64,000 nt of DNA. Source: Acidianus sp. HS-5. Lineage in GTDB: Archaea > Thermoproteota > Thermoprotei_A > Sulfolobales > Sulfolobaceae. Positions 43,351 to 52,964 of this stretch are shown here, one piece after another; the first letter of the stretch is position 1; each line of letters starts with the position of its first letter. The stretch covers positions 1,674,001-1,738,000 of the forward strand of contig NZ_AP025245.1 in assembly GCF_021655615.1 (NCBI RefSeq), written 5' to 3'. Both the position numbers and the translations under genes were made by a program. The notes beneath the pieces are model-generated. The model was not told the DNA's origin. It ran no database searches and saw only the letters and a list, made by a program, of their open reading frames with translations.

Positions 43351-43660
43351 TGGGCCGGATCTCCTATTCCACGACCGCCGACAGTCTAGGGTTTACCCCG
43401 GGCCTACCTCCGACCGGTGACCGGTAAGCGCTGACGTCCGGGTACTGCTGCCCCCTTCCGGATCTAGCAGATTCTCCCGGCAAGTATGGTTCCCCTCCTC
43501 CCTCCAGAGGAGGAGACCATAGCCGCCAGCCCTACTGGGCGGCCTTCATTGTTCAACCCGGCCCATAGACTGCCACGTGTTGTGGAATAGGAGTTACTGG
43601 TGCCCGCTTTACGCCATGCGGGAATAGGAGGTGGCGGAACTCCCCACCCTACCCGACCCA
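43351..43660 (-). ncRNA. SRP RNA (7S RNA)
   Basis: A 310-nt GC-rich block stands out from AT-rich surroundings. On the minus strand, the first nine bases TGGGTCGGG pair with the last nine TCCGGCCCA, closing the molecule. The helix 8 signature CCGGAAGGGGGCAGCAG is at 43445-43461, with the GGAAG loop and the GCAGC loop opposite, where SRP54 binds. Long paired arms such as GGCCGCCC fit helices 5 and 6. Length and composition match archaeal SRP RNA. It forms the signal recognition particle with SRP19 and SRP54 in co-translational targeting. An open frame inside this block is spurious. Confidence 0.92.
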
Positions 43661-43695
43661 AAAATATCTATATTTAGAAGTCTAAAAAAACTTAG
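43661..43695 (-). promoter_or_regulatory. Promoter of SRP RNA
   Basis: On the minus strand this region reads as AT-rich sequence with CTAAATATAG about 20-30 bases before the first base of the RNA, as expected for an archaeal TATA box. It overlaps the end of the UbiA gene. Confidence 0.4.
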
Positions 43696-44593
43696 GTATC
43701 CCTAAAAGGACGTCTATATCTATTCCTAGACCTAGCACTATCGACGAGTAAATATTATAATAGAACGCGGAACCGAAGTTACCTTTATTTGCTAAATAAT
43801 AAGCATAAGCCATTATTAATCCATGAGCAATTGTAGATCCATAAGCTATGGGACCTAGGTTATACATGAAATCTGCAAGGAAATCAAGAAGTACCGAAGT
43901 CAGTTGATTTAATCCGGCAAATTTTAATGCAAAATTTCCCAAAAGCACCGCAAAACTGTGCAGGCCCATTTGTTTATCGAATTCTGCATCTGGAATGTGA
44001 TTATATAAATCAAAGCCTAAAGCCCAAAAGATTGTGGCTATAACGAAAGGCCAAGGAATTGCTTTCAGTACGCAGTACAATGAATGATAATAAAGGCCTG
44101 CACTCGCTATTGCACCGCTAAATACGGCTAAACCTTGTATTGAAGCTAAGTGATAATTGGCAAAGGCAGTATATCTTTTCATGTAAGGATAGCTCATTAC
44201 TATTAATGCGACTACAGGAGATAGAACGAAAGCCCAAAAGTTCACAAAATATGCTGAAATGAAAAAGCCTGCTAACCCCATTGTTATTAGAGCTTTAGCT
44301 TCCCACACTTTTATTGCTCCAGTAACTAAAGGTCTTGTTTTAGTTCTAGGATTTTTAGCGTCAATCTCCCTATCTGCTAAATTATCATTAGTCATCCCTG
44401 CGATCCTTAAGAAGAATAGCGCAGAGAATATGAGAAAAAGAGTTTGAATTGGAGGTATTCCTCTTATTGCGACGAAAGCACCTAAGTAAGCCATTGGTAA
44501 ACTAAAGAGAGTTTGCTCTATTCTGAGAAATCTCATTAAAGTGTGAAACTTTCCTTTATTAGCCGAAGTGGCACCTGGATCCCAGTTGTTCAC
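43682..44593 (-). CDS. UbiA family prenyltransferase
   Basis: The 303-residue membrane enzyme has about nine helices and the two Asp-rich motifs of the UbiA superfamily: MTNDNLADREIDAKNPRTK (first, NDxxDxxxD) and IPDAEFDKQMGLHS (second). It transfers a prenyl group to an aromatic or lipid acceptor, for quinone or lipid synthesis. In Sulfolobales, the caldariellaquinone pathway is a candidate. The start is a GTG at 44593, 4 bases from the stop of the citramalate synthase, so the genes form an operon. Confidence 0.88.
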   Translation of the reverse strand: MNNWDPGATSANKGKFHTLMRFLRIEQTLFSLPMAYLGAFVAIRGIPPIQTLFLIFSALFFLRIAGMTNDNLADREIDAKNPRTKTRPLVTGAIKVWEAKALITMGLAGFFISAYFVNFWAFVLSPVVALIVMSYPYMKRYTAFANYHLASIQGLAVFSGAIASAGLYYHSLYCVLKAIPWPFVIATIFWALGFDLYNHIPDAEFDKQMGLHSFAVLLGNFALKFAGLNQLTSVLLDFLADFMYNLGPIAYGSTIAHGLIMAYAYYLANKGNFGSAFYYNIYSSIVLGLGIDIDVLLGIPKFF

Positions 44594-44597
44594 AGTA

Positions 44598-46161
44598 TTA
44601 GTTAAGGATTTCGGTTTTTAACTTCTTGCTAACTTGAAGATAGTAATCAAGACCGTCTACTAAGGCTAAAACAGAAGCTTCTATTACGCTAGTTGAAACT
44701 CCTTCAGTCCTCCAGTTTTCCTTACCGTCAGTAAATTCTATAGTTACCCTCACTAGACTTTCAGTATTCTTTACTTCTCCAGGTAAGACTACTCTATAAT
44801 CTATTAACTTCACTTTTGAAATCTCTGGATAAATTTTCTGTAAAGCATTCCTCACAGCGACGTCTAAAGCATGAACCGGACCTACTCCTTCAGAAGCTTG
44901 TAACTGAGAATTAACTTTGACTACTGCTAAGGATAGGTTGTCGCTCTCGTTTATAACCTTCCAGTATTGTAGGTCTATAAACCTCGTATAAATCCCTAGT
45001 TCCTTAAGGATTTGAAGGACTGCTGATGCAGGAGCTAAATCAAAGCTATAACCTTTATTTTCCATTTCCTTGATTTTCTGTAAGGCACTCTTTAATCTTT
45101 CATCTTTCTTATCAATTCTTATTCCAATTTTATCCAAATAGTTTAGCAAATTGGATGAGCCTGCAAGTTCAGATATTACTATCCTCCTTTGGTTTCCAAC
45201 TAGTGAAGGATCTATATGCTCGTAAGCTCTCGGTACTTTCATTACTGCGTCAGCATGAACCCCTGCCTTATGTGAGAAAGCGTTATCTCCGACAAACGGT
45301 TGATAAGGATTAGGATGTAAGCCTGCAAGTTCGTAAACAAGACTTGATATGATTTTTAGCTTAGTCAGATTTGGAATGACATTAAAGCCCATTTTAAGCT
45401 GTAAATTTGGAATTACTTGAATAAGGTCAGCATTTCCTGTTCTTTCTCCTAAACCGTTTATTGTACCTTGAACGTGCCTTGCCCCCGCTAGAACGCCCAT
45501 TAATGTGTTTGCTACTGCACAACCGGAATCATTATGCATATGAAGCCCAACTTTTGCCGTTACTTGTTTTACTACTTCTGAAGTAATTTCGTATATTTCA
45601 TGAGGTAATGTACCTCCATTAGTATCCGCTAATGCTATTACTGAAGCTCCTGCTTCTTCTGCAGTTTTTACTACTTTTAATGCATAATCCTTATCCTCCT
45701 TATATCCTTGATAGAAATGTTCTGCATCAAAAATAACTTCTAACCCGTGATCTCTCAAGTATTTTATGCTGTCGTATACGAGTTCAAGGTTTTCTTCTTT
45801 ACTTACCTTTAGAACTTGAGTAACGTGAAGCGTCCAAGATTTACCGAAAAGTACTGCCGTTTTTACTCCAGAATCTAAAATTGCATTTAGATTCTTATCT
45901 TCCTCAGTTTTTACTCCTTTTTTCTTAGTGCTACCAAAAGCTGCTACTTTAGCCTTTAGTGAATATTTAGTTATTTCCTTAAAGAATTCCTCATCCTTAG
46001 GGTTTGACCCAGGCCATCCTCCTTCAATGTAATGTATTCCTAAATCATCTAATGCTAACGCTATTCTTATTTTATCATTTAGTGTGAATGATACAGAAGT
46101 AGTTTGTGCTCCATCTCTTAGTGTTGTATCTAGTACCTCAACTAATTTCTTGATCAGCCAT
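44598..46161 (-). CDS. cimA: Citramalate synthase, with a frameshift or non-standard start
   Basis: The protein of about 519 residues condenses pyruvate and acetyl-CoA to citramalate, the first step of a threonine-independent isoleucine route. VEVLDTTLRDGAQTTSVSF, HYIEGGWPGSNPKDEEFF, and VGLHMHNDSGCAVANT are CimA-type marks, followed by the C-terminal regulatory (LeuA dimer) domain. The main frame has no ATG, GTG or TTG before codon 134 (ATG 45758), which is well inside the catalytic barrel. An ATG at 46161 sits in another frame. Removing one base from GATCAAG near 46153 would give MADKKLVEV. Otherwise CTG 46157 would be the start. UbiA follows. Confidence 0.85.
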
Positions 46162-46212
46162 ATGTCTAATGTTTAGAATAGTTATAAAAACTTGATTATA
46201 GAATAACTCGTT

Positions 46213-46725
46213 ATGAATTTTAAGGTAATCATTATAGGAGTTATAATTTTTCTAATAGGATTAGCTGGCATAGTGCTCTTACCATTATATTTTCCAAATT
46301 ATTCTATAGTTAACCACCAGTATGTTAAACACTACTCAAGTGTTACTATTCCTGGAGGTGCAGGTAAGATAGTTTTAACATTTAACATTACCAAAGAAAA
46401 TAATTCGATAATTGCTTTCATAAAATCTGGCAACGGTAATATATCGATACTTAATGGTAGTAATGTAATGCATGTAGTCTGCGATAAACAAAGTATGGTC
46501 AGCGTAATCCTATCTCCTGGAACTTATTACATGGAAATTATAAATGATGATAGCACTTCGCAAAATATCACTTATACATATGGTATTTTTAACGCTGACT
46601 TCATAACAAGTTTCTATAATGGACTTGGAATAATGACTACAATAATGGAAATCGTAACTGTGGGAGGAATTGCTATAGCTGCCATAGCCTTTATTTATGA
46701 GTTATTATCTAGACGCAAGAAGTGA
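46213..46725 (+). CDS. Two-helix surface membrane protein
   Basis: The 170-residue protein has a membrane helix at residues 4-28 (IIIGVIIFLIGLAGIVLL) and another near 140-163, with a beta-rich outside part between. The outer part has several N-x-S/T sites (NIT, NNS, NIS), as expected for glycosylated archaeal surface proteins. The C-terminus is basic (LLSRRKK), inside. I recognise no family. The last 21 bases overlap the convergent substrate-binding protein gene. Confidence 0.7.
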   Translation: MNFKVIIIGVIIFLIGLAGIVLLPLYFPNYSIVNHQYVKHYSSVTIPGGAGKIVLTFNITKENNSIIAFIKSGNGNISILNGSNVMHVVCDKQSMVSVILSPGTYYMEIINDDSTSQNITYTYGIFNADFITSFYNGLGIMTTIMEIVTVGGIAIAAIAFIYELLSRRKK

Positions 46726-47505
46726 CCTTAACCAAGGTATCGTGTCTAGAATAAAGCTCGGACCCATGTGAGCTAGATAGTCACCTTTAGTGAATATAAC
46801 CTTGTCTTTAAATTCCTGTAATCCTCTTTCTTCAAGTTTTTTAACAAATCTTTCTTTCTCATACTCCGTAAGCCTCTTTGGTTCATAAATAATCACGTCT
46901 GGATGCCTTTCAATTATTTCCTTATCATCTGGAGTAAAATAAGCCTCCTCTTTATCGTCAAAAATGTTTCTTCCTCCAACGATAGAAATTGCATCGCTTA
47001 CATGACTTGCAAAACCCATAGTTATTGCCCCTCCTAAGTCAAATTCTACGTAAACCTTAGTATTACCCAGATAATAATTCTCAATAATTTTGCTTCTCAG
47101 CTCGTTTGCTAATTTTCTACCTTCCATTTTTCTGTTCACAACATCAGCAATAATTATTACGTTATCTATAATTTTACTTATGCTCGTTGCAACTTGTGTT
47201 GGATAAACCGTGAACCCCATGTTTATCAACTTCTTCGTTAATTCCTTTTGTGCTCCAGTTGTAGAGAAAATTAAATCTGGCTTCTTCTCTTCTAAGAAAT
47301 CCAGTTTAACGTGAGTATAACTTCCTATTTTAGGCAATCTTCTTGCTTCTTCAGGTCTATAACTGAACGCGTCAGTAGCTATAATTTTATCTCCAATACC
47401 TAAGAAAAATAGAGTTTCTGTAGTTGCAGGATCTAAACTCACTATTCTTTCTAAAGGTCTCTTAATTTCCACGTACTCATCAAGGACTTGATTATAAATT
47501 TTCAT
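46705..47505 (-). CDS. BtuF/FecB-type substrate-binding protein without signal peptide
   Basis: The 266-residue protein has the two-lobed fold of cobalamin/ferric-siderophore binding proteins: ERIVSLDPATTETLFFLG, KIGSYTHVKLDFLEEKKPDLI, FASHVSDAISIVGGRNIF and HPDVIIYEP. Such proteins normally lie outside the membrane and feed an ABC importer. No signal peptide or lipid-attachment Cys is present and no permease gene is adjacent, so it may act in the cytoplasm. The cbiG gene ends 30 bases upstream, so a corrinoid or metal link is likely. Confidence 0.82.
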   Translation of the reverse strand: MKIYNQVLDEYVEIKRPLERIVSLDPATTETLFFLGIGDKIIATDAFSYRPEEARRLPKIGSYTHVKLDFLEEKKPDLIFSTTGAQKELTKKLINMGFTVYPTQVATSISKIIDNVIIIADVVNRKMEGRKLANELRSKIIENYYLGNTKVYVEFDLGGAITMGFASHVSDAISIVGGRNIFDDKEEAYFTPDDKEIIERHPDVIIYEPKRLTEYEKERFVKKLEERGLQEFKDKVIFTKGDYLAHMGPSFILDTIPWLRSLLASR

Positions 47506-47534
47506 ATTTTCTTTTCTCTTTATTCTCTTTTAAT

Positions 47535-48392
47535 TCATTTTACTCCTAAACAAGTTAATACCCCGTAAGCTCTCTTAGTCTTCTTCAATATTACCCTTGC
47601 GTTAACAAAATCTAAAGAAGGTTCACAAGGCTGTTTTTCCTTAACGTAAATAATTGTAGAATTGAATGACTTTGCTATTTCTTGGATTTTCTTATCTCCA
47701 TTTTTCAATTCTGATGTAATTATAAAATTTACTGTATTTCTCAGAATATTTATGGATTTTAATGTAGAAATTATCGAATAATAAATAGCCTCTTTAGGAG
47801 TATTATTGGAGTAAGATATAGCAATAACTATCGATAAAGGTTTCATAACTATTTTCTCATCTTCAATATTGGGGCTTTCTTCTTCACTAACTATAATATC
47901 GGCTTCATTCTCCTTTCCTGTTCGCTCGTACCCTTCAATTGTACGAATATTAATTTTTGAGTAAACTTTCAATTTTCCAGAATTTAATAATTTTTTCTCA
48001 AAATCATCAATTTTTTCCTTATTCATTATTTCTAAGCCATTAACCCATGCGAATTCTTGAATGCTATAAACTCCTTGCTGGAAAGTTCTAGAAGTCAAAA
48101 TTAGCTGAGAGCCTAAAAGATCCGCTATTATTCCAGCTATAAATGAACCGCCACACTTCTCCTTAAATAATGGAATAACGTAATTTCCATCTTCAGTTAT
48201 TGCTATTACTATAGGAGTCTTAGCGGAGAATCTTTTAACCCTATAAATTACGTCCTCTATAGGATAAAAATAGACGTCGACTTCCTCATCTCTGTCAACT
48301 ATAGAATACCCTAGTTCGTCCAAACTTTTCTTAACTTTTTTAGCAAGCTCGCTTGAGCTTTCGGCTATAATTTTTATTTTAGATACATACAA
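47535..48392 (-). CDS. cbiG: CbiG-like cobalamin biosynthesis protein
   Basis: The 285-residue protein shows the N-terminal CbiG pattern (TPIVIAITEDGNYVIPLF, then GGSFIAGIIADLLGSQLILTS) and the C-terminal CbiG domain (LSIVIAISYSNNTPKEAIYY, with INFIITSELKNGD-like strands). CbiG opens the delta-lactone ring of cobalt-precorrin-5A in anaerobic cobalamin synthesis. No other cbi genes are in the window, but the binding-protein gene follows by 29 bases. The linker in the middle is acidic and variable. Confidence 0.85.
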   Translation of the reverse strand: MYVSKIKIIAESSSELAKKVKKSLDELGYSIVDRDEEVDVYFYPIEDVIYRVKRFSAKTPIVIAITEDGNYVIPLFKEKCGGSFIAGIIADLLGSQLILTSRTFQQGVYSIQEFAWVNGLEIMNKEKIDDFEKKLLNSGKLKVYSKINIRTIEGYERTGKENEADIIVSEEESPNIEDEKIVMKPLSIVIAISYSNNTPKEAIYYSIISTLKSINILRNTVNFIITSELKNGDKKIQEIAKSFNSTIIYVKEKQPCEPSLDFVNARVILKKTKRAYGVLTCLGVK

Positions 48393-48427
48393 GTCATGTA
48401 GAAATTATTTTTGAGGTTTATTAGTTC

Positions 48428-49138
48428 TCATGTAAATGGAAAACCTATTACGAGACTTAACAGATAGCCTACGAGAATAAAAGGAAGAACTGGAACTCCC
48501 CAAGCTACCCAAATGTATGAATCCTCAGCAATTTTCCTTTCCTCAACTAGTTTCCTGAATTTTTGCCTCCATTCTTTATCATCTTCTTCAATAGAGAATG
48601 TGTTCCTAAGAGTTACATTACCGCTATCATCAATCTGCGTCAAAGGAAAGAGAAAGCTAGAATTAAGGAAGTCTTTAACTTTCATTCTTTTAGCACTTAA
48701 GGCAAAAACTATTCTCTTACTTAAGGGCATTCCTTTAGTATATTTGAAATACTTAGCTAAGTTGTATAAGCTAACTAGAAAGATTGAAAGTGAAGAGTAA
48801 AGAATTACAGTTAGCGGTTCTATCCCCAATTCTGAAAGGGTTGGAAAAAAGAATGGACGGACTACAGGATTTGATAAACCAATAATAAAAATTGCTATAA
48901 GATCTGCTCCTCCTACTAGAGATAACCTATAAAATGCGTAAAATACCAAAATTGAAACTCCTAAAGAATAGGAATAAAGGAATAAGTTGATGAAATGTAC
49001 ATAAAAAACAAGAAATACTACTAAAGGAAGGTAAATAAGCCAGATCTTAAAATCTACCTCCCTATATTTTAAATCTAAAATGGAAACATGAGTAAGCATT
49101 ATGGACGTTAGAATTATTTGAAGAAAATATATCAACAC
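48428..49138 (-). CDS. pibD: Type IV prepilin/preflagellin peptidase
   Basis: The 236-residue membrane protease has the two catalytic aspartates of the A24 family: the first in SILDLKYREVD, near residues 21-28, and the second in LVGGADLIA. Six or so helices are present. It cleaves the class III signal peptides of pilins, archaellins and sugar-binding proteins. The length equals that of the known Sulfolobus PibD. The start is a GTG at 49138, or ATG 49099 as an alternative. A GC-rich element lies just upstream. Confidence 0.87.
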   Translation of the reverse strand: MLIYFLQIILTSIMLTHVSILDLKYREVDFKIWLIYLPLVVFLVFYVHFINLFLYSYSLGVSILVFYAFYRLSLVGGADLIAIFIIGLSNPVVRPFFFPTLSELGIEPLTVILYSSLSIFLVSLYNLAKYFKYTKGMPLSKRIVFALSAKRMKVKDFLNSSFLFPLTQIDDSGNVTLRNTFSIEEDDKEWRQKFRKLVEERKIAEDSYIWVAWGVPVLPFILVGYLLSLVIGFPFT

Positions 49139-49205
49139 GGCAGGAGACCCTCTTCATCCTTACCCTCTACGGGGCTGTCCAGGGCTAGATACCCCTTACT
49201 AATCT
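49139..49205 (-). ncRNA. GC-rich element upstream of pibD, candidate structured RNA
   Basis: This stretch is about 60% GC in an AT-rich chromosome. On the minus strand it contains GGGG...CCCC and CCCT...AGGG pairing options and a direct repeat of AGAGGGT spaced 14-15 bp. It lacks tRNA T-loop sequence and clear C/D or H/ACA boxes. It lies directly upstream of the pibD start, so it could be a leader or a small RNA. Only composition and pairing potential support this. Confidence 0.35.
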
Positions 49206-49323
49206 CTTAATTCTCATAGTTTTAAATCTATCCTCTTTTTCCATAATAAAAACTGTAACTAGGAATTATTCCTTTCATAAGATAAGATTTAATATTGCTT
49301 ATACTCTTTATATAACGAGATTT

Positions 49324-50460
49324 ATGTTTGAACTTTCAAAAGAATTGGAAGAATATAGAAATAAAGTAAGAGATTATACACAAAAAGTTGTAAAGGATTA
49401 CGCTAAGACCATGGATGAAACAAACGACGGAGGAGATAAGATAGTCAAGGACTTCGGAGAAATGGACTTACTAGGAATGAAAATACCAACAAATTACGGA
49501 GGTTTAGGTTTAGGAGAAATAGCTTTTGCCATAGCAACAGAAGAGTTAGGGACGGAAAGCGGAGGAGCTTCTCACAGCCTTCATACTCAACTTAACGCAC
49601 TTCAGTTACTTGTCTCAGTTGGAGGAGATTCCGCAAAAGATTGGATAGAAAAAGGTATAAAAGCTAAGGAAATTTACGCAGTAGCCTTAACTGAACCTGC
49701 AGCAGGATCAGATTTAGGAGCATTACAGACTAATGCGAAACCTGACGGAGATGAGCTAGTACTCAATGGGGAGAAAATCTTCACGAGTGCAGCGTCGTTC
49801 TCTAGTAAAATGGTCGTTCTAGCAAGAACTAGCGGTAACCCCGGAGATAAGACTGGGATATCCCTTCTTCTGATAGACTCCAAACTGCCAGGAATAGAAA
49901 TTCATAAACTGGATTTGATGGGTATTAGAGGGGCAGGAGTATCATACGTTAAATTCAACAATGTAAGGATTCCAAAGGACTCTATAATAGGCAAAGAGGG
50001 AGATGCGTTTAAAGGAGCAATAAAAGCGTTAATGATAAGTAGGAACGGTTACGCTGGAATTGCAGTAGGAATTGCAAGAGGTGCAGTAGAAGAAGCTATT
50101 AATAGAGCTGCATCTAGAAAGCAGTTCGGAAAGGCATTAATAGAGCAGGAATGGATAGGCTTCAATTTAGCTGATGCTTACATAAAGGTTGAAGCTGCAA
50201 GACTCTTAACTTGGAGAGCAGCTTCTCTCTTAGATGAAGGAGTTGAGGCATTAACTGAAGCGTCTATGGCAAAGTATTTTGCTGCAGTTACCGCAGCTGA
50301 AACAACTAGAACAGCGTTACACATATTCGGAGGCCACGGATTAAATAGAGGTTCAAAAGTTGAGAGACTCTATAGAGATGCTAAAATAATGGAGATCGCT
50401 GAAGGTACCAATGAAATGCAGTTACTTGCAGTATCAAGGAGCTTCCAACACAAGAAATAA
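49324..50460 (+). CDS. Acyl-CoA dehydrogenase
   Basis: The 378-residue flavoenzyme has the acyl-CoA dehydrogenase pattern. YAVALTEPAAGSDLGALQT, then GEKIFTSAASFSSKMVVLART form the FAD/substrate domain, and RKQFGKALIEQEW plus YRDAKIMEIAEGTNEMQLL form the C-terminal signature, with the catalytic Glu in the last segment. It oxidises acyl-CoA to enoyl-CoA in fatty acid or branched-chain breakdown. The ATG follows CTTTATATAAC by 7 bases, and a further TATA-like site lies about 35-40 bases upstream. The 3' end overlaps the permease by 27 bases. Confidence 0.92.
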   Translation: MFELSKELEEYRNKVRDYTQKVVKDYAKTMDETNDGGDKIVKDFGEMDLLGMKIPTNYGGLGLGEIAFAIATEELGTESGGASHSLHTQLNALQLLVSVGGDSAKDWIEKGIKAKEIYAVALTEPAAGSDLGALQTNAKPDGDELVLNGEKIFTSAASFSSKMVVLARTSGNPGDKTGISLLLIDSKLPGIEIHKLDLMGIRGAGVSYVKFNNVRIPKDSIIGKEGDAFKGAIKALMISRNGYAGIAVGIARGAVEEAINRAASRKQFGKALIEQEWIGFNLADAYIKVEAARLLTWRAASLLDEGVEALTEASMAKYFAAVTAAETTRTALHIFGGHGLNRGSKVERLYRDAKIMEIAEGTNEMQLLAVSRSFQHKK

Positions 50461-51660
50461 ATAAAGAATAATAGAATTCAGCAGTAAGACCGGTAGGGAA
50501 TATATTATAAATTCAAAAAATCCGAATCCTTTTCCTCCCCTATTTTCTGATGCCTCCGAAATTATTATATTACTTGCTGCTCCTATTAGCGTAAGGTTTC
50601 CGGCTATTGTACTTCCTGCTGCTAAAGCTAACCAGTCTGCAATTGATGTAGAATGATATTCAAACATTATGGGAATATAAATTGCGACGAGCGGAACGTT
50701 TGATAAAATTTGGCTCAGAAGAATTGAAGAAATGAATATTAGAAGAACCGAAGTAGGTGGTGGTAAGAATTTTGCCATTGCAGAGATCACTCCGCCGCAA
50801 AATATCCCTTCTGTAAATATAAATAGACCTATGAAGAAAATTATAGTACTCCAATCTACTCTTCTTATAATATCTCTTCTCTCAGAAGATATTAAAAGTA
50901 AAATTGAGGAAGTCGTTAAAGAGCCCAAGAGTATATCTATACCTAAATAACTAAGCGTGAAAAAAGATACTACAGTTATAAGTAAAAGTACAAAGGACGA
51001 ATAAGCTAACCTCTTGTTCTCTATCTCTATTTTGTCTGGATTAATTCTCAAGTTAGGCAAGTATTTTCTGAATATTATCTTCAAAACAGGATAAGTTAAG
51101 ACCAGGTTAAGTAAAGTAGGTATTGTCAAGTATTCTATAAACTTTAGGAAAGGATCCTTTATTCCCGAATCTAGGGCTATCAACAGGTTTTGAGGATTAC
51201 CCGTAGGAAACATTACGCTACCTATTGTAACTCCAAAAGCTAGAGCGTAAAGGAAAGGTTTTTCATCAACTTTCATTTCTTTTTTTATTTCCAAAATTAC
51301 TGGAGTCCAGCTTGCGGACAGTCCATCGTTAGTAACTAAATTTGAGAGCAATCCGGAAGTAACTAAAACGCTAAAGAGTACTTTATCTGGCTCTTTAAAT
51401 TTTGAAATTATTGCGTAAGCTAAGTATTTAAGGAAGCCTGAAACTTCTAAAGCTGAGGCGAAGGTGAAAATTGTTATTAAGAAGAGAATAACATCTAGAT
51501 TAACTGCAGATAGAGCCTTTTCTGGAGTTAATACTCCAAAGAGGATCATTAATACTCCCCCAAAAAACATTGAAGCCCAAGGAGGTATCTTAGTAATTCC
51601 TCGAGTGGCTATTAAAGAATACGTAACAAGCATTACTACCAAGGATAAATAATTCATCAT
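50434..51660 (-). CDS. ArsB/NhaD-type anion permease
   Basis: The 408-residue membrane protein has about 11 helices in two repeats of the ion-transporter superfamily (SLC13/ArsB/CitM type). FGVLTPEKALSAVNLDVILFL is the ArsB-like N-terminal loop, TNDGLSASWTPVILEIKKEM and PTGNPQNLLIALDSG the first re-entrant region, and GAASNIIISEASENRG the second. Transport could be of arsenite, phosphate-like or dicarboxylate anions. No arsR or arsA is adjacent. It ends inside the convergent acyl-CoA dehydrogenase gene tail. Confidence 0.87.
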   Translation of the reverse strand: MMNYLSLVVMLVTYSLIATRGITKIPPWASMFFGGVLMILFGVLTPEKALSAVNLDVILFLITIFTFASALEVSGFLKYLAYAIISKFKEPDKVLFSVLVTSGLLSNLVTNDGLSASWTPVILEIKKEMKVDEKPFLYALAFGVTIGSVMFPTGNPQNLLIALDSGIKDPFLKFIEYLTIPTLLNLVLTYPVLKIIFRKYLPNLRINPDKIEIENKRLAYSSFVLLLITVVSFFTLSYLGIDILLGSLTTSSILLLISSERRDIIRRVDWSTIIFFIGLFIFTEGIFCGGVISAMAKFLPPPTSVLLIFISSILLSQILSNVPLVAIYIPIMFEYHSTSIADWLALAAGSTIAGNLTLIGAASNIIISEASENRGGKGFGFFEFIIYSLPVLLLNSIILYLFLVLEAP

Positions 51661-51679
51661 GAGAAAATTCCAGCTTCAA

Positions 51680-52580
<901 letters not shown>

Positions 52581-52600
<20 letters not shown>

Positions 52601-52964
52601 TTAAATCACCTATTTCTTTTGATAAAGAAAGGTACTTTTTATCTCTTCTCCCAAACTGCTCCAGTATAGCTTTCAATTGCTCTAGCACTTTCGTGTAATC
52701 CATCTTGTCTACTAAAGATTTGGGTATTTGATGGAACTCGATCCTTTTTTCATTAGATGAAAGATAAGGTAAATACTCATCTTCCGCTGTTTGAATTAAG
52801 CAGAAGCCTTTTCTATCCACAATATACTCGTAAAGTCCCAACTTACCTAAAGATATACTGACATCGTCTGAAGGAGGCATGATTGATGATATCCTCTTAA
52901 GGAAATCTTCTTTCCTACCTTCTTTTATGTATGAGAGAAGCTCTTCTTTAATCATTTTCATCAC
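52581..52964 (-). CDS. Unknown protein coupled to HerA/NurA-like genes
   Basis: The 127-residue protein begins MMKMIKEELLSYIKEGRKED, with a beta-rich middle (YEYIVDRKGFCLIQTAED) and a helical charged C-terminus (KVLEQLKAILEQFGRRDKKY). No family is recognised. Its ATG overlaps the HerA-like stop by 4 bases, so translation is coupled, and it overlaps the thioesterase gene by 20. It is the best candidate for an undescribed third component of this HerA/NurA module, for instance a regulator or DNA-end adaptor, but this is inferred only from position. Confidence 0.65.

Noticed and set aside
43464..43661. 65-aa coding frame on the minus strand
   Set aside because: It lies wholly inside the SRP RNA, and its Gly/Pro/Trp-rich product reflects the GC-rich RNA sequence.
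49139..49205. tRNA gene
   Set aside because: The GC content is tRNA-like, but there is no T-loop GTTCRA sequence or cloverleaf on either strand.
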